Source of the DNA: Siphonodentalium dalli
Lineage: Eukaryota > Mollusca > Scaphopoda > Gadilida > Siphonodentaliidae
DNA length: 64,000 bases
NCBI GenBank assembly: GCA_032622095.1
Contig: CP136069.1
Location: forward strand, 52,188,760-52,252,759
Direction of reading: 5' to 3'
The notes under the pieces: model-generated
Database searches by the model: none
Seen by the model: only the letters and a program-made list of their open reading frames with translations
What the model was told of the DNA's origin: nothing
Position numbers and translations under genes: made by a program
Shown: one piece after another, positions 58,540 to 64,000 of the stretch
How the letters are laid out: the number at the start of each line of letters is the position of its first letter
Position numbering within the stretch: position 1 is the stretch's first letter

Positions 58540-58745
58540 GCAAGCGAAACAATCGCACATTGAGCCATTTCCACCTACTGACTTCAAGGAGAACAAGCTC
58601 TGCCCAATGTTCCACCGAGGGCAGAGTTTGCCTACCTCTAATGTTGGGTGTTCTTGGATGCTAGTTGGTGTAGATGGCTCCAATGTGTGTCACAAGTAAT
58701 CGTTTCTTTCCACATTAAATCGTAACAACCGCAGCTTCACGACTG
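58540..58745 (+). repeat. Third, diverged copy of the 3' flank segment
   Basis: Shares ACTGACTTCAAGGAGAACAA and GGGCAGA.(C/T)TTGCCTACCTC with 57540 and 58008, but is older. Confidence 0.75.
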
Positions 58746-59539
58746 CACTATTTTACATACATGTAGTGACCATGCTTAAGATTATATATAAACGCAGTGC
58801 TTCTGATTCTATATGTATAACTGTTTTTGTACAATACGAAACTGGTATTGCATGGTATATTTTATTATTTGTAATCCATGATACATGTCGTGTTCAGAAC
58901 ATATATATAACACCATACAAAGACTATTGTATATAAAACTGTATTGTGTATATCTACTTTGAACACATTGCTTTTATCTATACTGCAAATATGCCTGAAT
59001 GATGTTTATTGACACCATTTTTATTCGTTGTAATTGAATATTGTGTAAGAAAGTTGCACACATGTATTGTAAATATCATGTATATCCAAGAAGAGTTATC
59101 CACCACCAGAGATATTATAGATGAAATAGCCCAACTAACATCATGGCAATCATAGGAGTACGTTAGCTCAGATATATCGACCGAAATCAAAGATACACAC
59201 ATCATGGACGGAGGAGAACAGACCGAGAACACAGATATATGACAACAATAATAGAATAACCCCAACATCGACGAAGAGGAGAAAAGAAGAATAATAGAAT
59301 ACCACCAACATCGACGAAGAGGAGAAAAGAAGAATAAGACAAATTCCTAAATGGAAATACAGGAATACCCCCAACATCGATGGAAGAGAACAGAATGAGA
59401 ACACATTTATGTTATTGTTTCATATATATACATGCTTACTCTTGAAAATAATAAACCATTTCAATAACTTATTTGCACACAGTGTTATACCTTATCACTC
59501 AAGCAGCAAGGAAACTATGGGGTAACATTCTCTCGTACA
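58746..59539. other. No gene; short internal repeat
   Basis: GAATAC.CCCAACATCGA.GAAGAGGA-type units of ~50 bp occur about three times at 59255-59400. No other feature identified. Confidence 0.45.
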
Positions 59540-60465
59540 TGTCAGGTCGGAGTCACGATTTGACCCGTCCAAAACACTCAGTGGACAAAAGTAACCCTAT
59601 GTATCAAATTTCGTCGAAATCCCATCAAAATTCGCGATTTGACCTTGAATTGACCCGATGTCAAGGTCACGTCGCACGGGCAAATGAATAGGCTTATGAT
59701 ACTCCCTATACGAAAGTATCCCTAGACACCAATTTTCATCGAAATCCCGGGATATTTGGTGGGATTTGACCTCGAATTGATCATTTTTAAGGTCAAGGTC
59801 AGGTCGGGGTCACGATTTGACCCGTCCAAAACACTCAGTGGACAAAAGTAACCCACGTATCAAATTTTGTCGAAATCCCATCAAAATTCGCGATTTGACC
59901 TTCAATTGACCAGATTTCAAGGTCACGTCACACGGGCTTATGAGACTCCCCATACGAAAGTATCCATAGACACTAATTTTCATCGAAATCCCGTGATATT
60001 CGGGCGTTTGACCTTGAAATGACCCGATTTCAAGGTCAATGTCATGTCGCACGAGCAAATTAATAGGACTATGCCACTCCCCGGCCGAAAGTACCCCCAC
60101 ATACCAAGTTTCATCGAAATCCAGTGATATTCGGGCGTTTGACCTTGAAATGACCCGATTTCAAGGTCAAGGTCACGTCGCGCGGCAAATTAATAGGCCC
60201 ATGCCACTCCCCGGACGAAAGTACCCGCACATACCAAGTTTCATCGAAATCCCGTGATATTCGGACGTTTGACCTTGAAATGACCCGATGTCAAGGCCAA
60301 GGTCACGTCGCACGGACAAATTAATATGCCTATGCCAGTCCCCGGCCGAAAATACCCCCACATACCAAGTTTCATCGAAATCGGCTCGGTCGTTTTCGAG
60401 TTCATCGCGATCACACAGACAGACACACACAGATCTTCCAAAATATATAATAGACTAGCAGATGA
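59540..60465 (+). repeat. Minisatellite, ~120-bp period
   Basis: Six or seven diverged units around TTTCATCGAAATCCCGTGAT, TTTGACCTTGAAATGACCCG and TCAAGGTCAAGGTCACGTCG, ending in ATCGGCTCGGTCGTTTTCGAG and a CAGACAGACA tail. From memory this is a repeat type frequent in lophotrochozoan genomes. Confidence 0.85.
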
Positions 60466-60477
60466 GCCCGTTGTCCG

Positions 60478-60695
60478 GGCTATTCAAAAACCAAATTTCA
60501 AGTCGATAGCTCCACCCGTTTCCGAGATCTGGTAACCAAATTTCAAGTCGATAGCTCCACCCGTTTCCGAGATCTGGTCTGCGCATGCGCGAAGCTTGCG
60601 TCGCACGGGCTCGGCGACCCGATAAAATTCGTATCCGGGGCAAGATACATTCACATAGCAAATTTCAAGTCGATAGCTCCACCCGTTTCCGAGTA
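60478..60695 (+). repeat. 47-bp repeat, three copies
   Basis: AAATTTCAAGTCGATAGCTC followed by CACCCGTTTCCGAG at 60493, 60537 and 60659; the first two are adjacent. Confidence 0.85.
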
Positions 60696-61080
60696 TATCT
60701 CTCTGCAGATGCTAATAACGTTGAATGGTAAATAAACGCTCTTTATAGCGATGCGTCAAAAACAAACGCTCATTAAATTATCACTTGATTAACCACCGCA
60801 GTGCCGTTTTTTTGTGACTGAGAGTGGAGAACGGGTGGTCTGTGCTTCTCCAAAACGCGACGCCGACGGTGTCCGTGGGATTTTACCCTTAGATATGAAG
60901 TTTGAACTCAATCGAGCCAGCCGTTTTCGATTCTATAAAGGACATACAGACAGACAGACAGACAGACAGAGGTCTTCAAAATATATATGAGATATATACC
61001 TTTCGTATATATATATGGCAACCCGTTTTCACAAATTATTTGGATTTTAAACGTCCAATTAATTGGTATTACATGCTAGA
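60696..61080. other. No gene; GACA microsatellite
   Basis: (CAGA)n at about 60947-60970, after a TCGAGCCAGCCGTTTTCGAT motif like that ending the minisatellite at 60380. TA-rich stretch follows. Confidence 0.5.
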
Positions 61081-61475
61081 TAGGGACCTGAACCCAAATA
61101 ATTTGATTTAAGTCCAAATACCACATAATGTGAATTCGGCGAGGAATTGTACTTAAGTGCAAGTGAATTACACTTAAGTGTAAATACTGATATTTTAATC
61201 TATTTGGACGCCAGTTCCTCGCCGAATTCACAATTAAGTGGTATTTTGGACTTAAGTACAACTCATTTGCACTTAAGTGCAATTCAACTGTATAAGAAAC
61301 ACTCCCAACAGATATTAAGCAGGTCTGATTTTGCTCATAGGGCGGAGTTACGTCCAAATAATTGGACTTAAGTCCAATTATTTGGAAAGTCCAATTATTA
61401 TTATATGCCAATTATTTTGACTTTAGTCCAATTGGAGAATTTATTTGGACTTAAGTCCAATTATTTGTTAGTACA
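61081..61475. repeat. Cluster of TTGGACTTAAGTCCAA palindromes
   Basis: Many full or partial copies of the 16-bp palindrome and its variants (ACTTAAGTGCAA, ACTTAAGTCCAA), on both strands by symmetry. GCGAGGAATTG and CAGTTCCTCGCCGAATTC form a further inverted pair at 61139 and 61213. Confidence 0.8.
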
Positions 61476-61596
61476 TGCTAAGTAGGAACTAGATGACCAA
61501 TCGGGACATGTCATGAATGTATTTATTTTGACACATGGGCATGCATGGTCCTTTCCCTACTTACAGGGACGTAGCCTATCAAGTTAAGACTGATGG

Positions 61597-62523
61597 ATCC
61601 GGGCCCACTCGCCCCAGGGCCCACTCGCCCCAGGCAGATTTTGGGGCGAGCTGGCCCAGCTTTCAGGGGCGAGTTGGCCCGGGTGTTACATTTGTATTAA
61701 AGTTGTAAATAAGTTAATATATATTGATAAATTAATTTTTTAAGTTCCTATTATGATATATTTGGTGTAAACAATATTTATTTTAAAAAATCAAACATAT
61801 GACATAAACATAATATACATATAGAAATATATAGATTTATGAAAATGAAAAATGAACTGTTTTCATATTATTGATATTATAGTTTCTCTTATTTTCTGAG
61901 TTCATCTCACTATCTCTGGAGTTTGGGAAACCCTTAACCGTTGTTTTCCCCATTCTTATCCTATCAAAACAATAGAAGCAGGTTGTTTACACAGTAACCA
62001 GTCGACTAATCACACCTCACACTTCAGAGGGTGAGATGGCTTCAGAACGTGTGATAGATAATCACTTTCATATGCCGACCACATACAGTAAAAAAGCAGT
62101 GCGATTTTTATCTGACATCACGGATGGAGACGGAAAACTTAACCATCTCTAGCTTCAGTGAAGAGACCCCGGATCCACCCGATCTGAATATCCGATTTGA
62201 ATACAATTAAAGGCATAAATATGAGGGGTGAAGGAAAGGGCGTATCGGCCCTTTCGACCATCCCGGGGATAGCCCCCCCCCCCCCAAATAACCTTCCTAA
62301 AAAAAAAAAAAAACATTATCTGACATCATAACCACAAAGATGTTCCGTTGTTGCAAGTGCGGTAGCGAAGTTAGACCACTCCAGCATGCTCTTCAGTGCG
62401 ACGATTGAGGAGAGTATGCACATTAAGAGAGTATGCGAATTAATATATCAATATATATTAACTTATTTACAACTTTAATACAAATGTAGCAGCATCGACT
62501 CTGCCCTGGGGCGAGTGGGCCCG
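61597..62523. mobile_element. Inverted-repeat element, ~930 bp
   Basis: The left end GGGCCCACTCGCCCCAGG (given twice, 61602 and 61618) is inverted at 62505-62522. Inside both ends is ACATTTGTATTAAAGTTGTA followed by AATAAGTTAATATATATTGA. Arms total about 75-100 bp. It encloses a copy of repeat R1 (62209) and no coding region. Confidence 0.85.
62209..62300 (+). repeat. Dispersed repeat R1, copy 2
   Basis: See 1230-1320. A C run at 62276-62287 ends it. Confidence 0.55.
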
Positions 62524-63210
62524 TTTCCAGACTGATAACCAATTACTTTGATTCATCGTATCATTGACGAAAAACGTACGTATGAATTTGGTGGAAACTA
62601 GCGCTAAACATATTTGTATCACTATCAGTTTCGGTGACCCTCTCCTCCCCTCCCCAAACATGACACGAAAAATTCCATTCCTTATTCGAAAATATTGATA
62701 TTTATGTCAAACAAAGGGTGTTAATTGTAGTGTGGCCACCATGGCACTCTTTACATACATCCGATTTCGCAGAGCAGTCGTATGAATACGAAACTTTCAT
62801 AATTAGGTTTATACAGATATGGGCCTGAACCCAAATTTCAGGTTTCGGCATGCAATTTTCTCCGTTCTGTTCTGTTGCACATGCAGGCTCAAAAATAGCG
62901 TGTGTTCTGCCTTCTGCCATAACGAAATAAACCCATAAACTATTCTCTGAACTCTCTAATAATGGCTGACAAAAAAACACACACACTTGCTGTATATGTT
63001 GTCAAATAACAATTGAATCAAATCGTGAATTATTGTTACTTCATTCATGCATACAGTTAGCATTTATTAAGATGCCAATTCGGGTTCGAACAATTTTCAA
63101 CGATGCCGAAAACAAGCCACGTGGCAAAAGGGACGCAATTGTATGGAGTTTGACTGTCAATCAAGACTTGCAGGAATATATACCGTTACAAAGAAGGGGA
63201 CTATCGTTTT
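62524..63210. other. No gene recognised
   Basis: Minus-strand frames of 64 and 94 codons have no recognisable content. Confidence 0.35.
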
Positions 63211-63320
63211 AAACCAGATGAATTGGACTTAAGTCCAAATGAATTGGACTTGAGTCCAAATCAATTCACTAATTTGACTTAAGTTCAAATGAATTGGACT
63301 TAAGTCCAATAATTTATATA
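63211..63320. repeat. Second cluster of TTGGACTTAAGTCCAA palindromes
   Basis: About four copies of GAATTGGACTTAAGTCCAAA and variants, as at 61081-61475, 1.8 kb away. Confidence 0.8.
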
Positions 63321-63501
63321 TAAAATATCCAAAATTTCGCTAAAATCCGCTTTGAGCATTTTTTGTAATTCAAGATGGCTGCCATTTTCTGTTAAGTCAG
63401 TTTGATGCAATTTTTGTGTTATCTTGTCATAAAGGAAGCAAAGCCACCTTTCTATGCCCAAGATGGTCGCCAAAAAAGGGGCGACCGAAAATGCTGCGTT
63501 T

Positions 63502-63861
63502 TTACTGATATTTTAAGATAAGAATTTTAATTTTTATCGAAATATGATTTTGCTGCAACACTCCATTTTTCAGATCGCTGTTTGTACTCTCTGTAGATTC
63601 CTCAACATTGTTACATTTAAGTATGACTGCAAGGTCATTCAAATACACGGTGATCTCTTTCGGTTGAGCCCCTAAATGATGTTTGATATTAAATCTGAAA
63701 TCCCTCTTGATGTGATTCCAACAAAATAGAATTGTTAAATTTGGCATATGCGTCTTGACCGCATTTGTGATGGCACTTTCTAGCGTGATCGGAATTGACG
63801 ACTTACAAAGGTTGGGAATCTTTTCTTTTATTGTTTCGAAAAGGAACTCCATAATATGCAT
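63502..63861 (-). pseudogene. Relic of a related Mutator-like transposase
   Basis: A 119-codon minus-strand frame aligns with the part of the transposase at about 54830-55110: ETIKEKIPNLCK corresponds to EAVREKIPNLAK, ILFCWNHIKRDF to IFFCWNHLKRDL, and EITVYLNDLAVILK to EIAIYKRDLISLLK. The VFDRED motif with the second catalytic Asp is shortened (here ITLESA), and the frame ends soon after, so it is a dead fragment. It lies just beside a copy of repeat R2. Confidence 0.8.
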
Positions 63862-63879
63862 AACTTTTATTAAAGGTAC

Positions 63880-64000
63880 TCAATCCGATCAGGCGCTCCT
63901 AAATTACTATTTCTTTGGCTTCGAGGGTAAAAAATATTTGATTCGAGTCGAGGAACCTACCCGTCAAAGCTCAAGAGTGATCAGATATCGATTTTTGGGA
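63880..64000 (+). repeat. Dispersed repeat R2, copy 4
   Basis: CTCCTAAATTACTATTTCTT to AGATATCGATTTTTGG; the window ends within or just after this copy. Confidence 0.7.

Overview
The window looks like a stretch of an animal nuclear genome, most likely an aquatic invertebrate. By eye it is AT-rich, with spliced genes (GT/AG boundaries), long tracts without genes, microsatellites, several LINE families, many short inverted-repeat (MITE-like) elements, piggyBac and Mutator-like transposases, a rhodopsin-family GPCR and a C-type lectin. Some low-copy repeats at 32.9-33.5 kb and 59.5-60.7 kb resemble repeat families I associate with molluscs and other marine invertebrates, but the species cannot be named from sequence alone. 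No bacterial-type operon, CRISPR array or convincing tRNA/rRNA was seen.

Layout. 0-4.9 kb: unassigned GC-rich block, an inverted-repeat element, an aspartate-codon microsatellite and an L1/Tx1-like LINE relic. 4.9-17.4 kb: two complete tandem copies of a ~5.67 kb unit plus part of a third. Each complete unit carries a 34/35-bp minisatellite, a small ORF, an inverted-repeat element and a dead LINE on the minus strand. 18.3-21.7 kb: a GPCR gene bracketed by two copies of one TTAA-type MITE. 22.2-23.6 kb: foldback repeats. 23.6-30.4 kb: the most unusual locus, with a spliced DDE transposase gene and a convergent His-Me finger endonuclease, both inside two 451-bp direct repeats that look identical. 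30.5-39.3 kb: MITEs, inverted repeats and a second, smaller composite (37.5-39.3 kb) with related 450-bp terminal direct repeats. 39.8-46 kb: a minus-strand C-type lectin gene whose 4.5 kb intron is full of mobile elements. 47.2-50.4 kb: a piggyBac relic and a LINE reverse transcriptase. 50.4-52.2 kb: a 193-bp satellite. 53.3-57.3 kb: a TATA-driven, spliced gene for a very large Mutator-like transposase that joins CG-1-like, DDE, SWIM, Ulp1-like protease and PHD modules, with its frame broken by an 8-bp duplication. 57.3-64 kb: duplicated 3' flanks, minisatellites, palindromic repeats, another inverted-repeat element and a relic of a related transposase.

Only the GPCR and the C-type lectin look like ordinary host genes. 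Almost everything else is mobile DNA. The strongest candidates for something undescribed are the transposase plus endonuclease cassette bounded by long direct repeats (25253-30193), supported by its structural relative at 37483-39269, and the five-module transposase at 53.3-57.3 kb.
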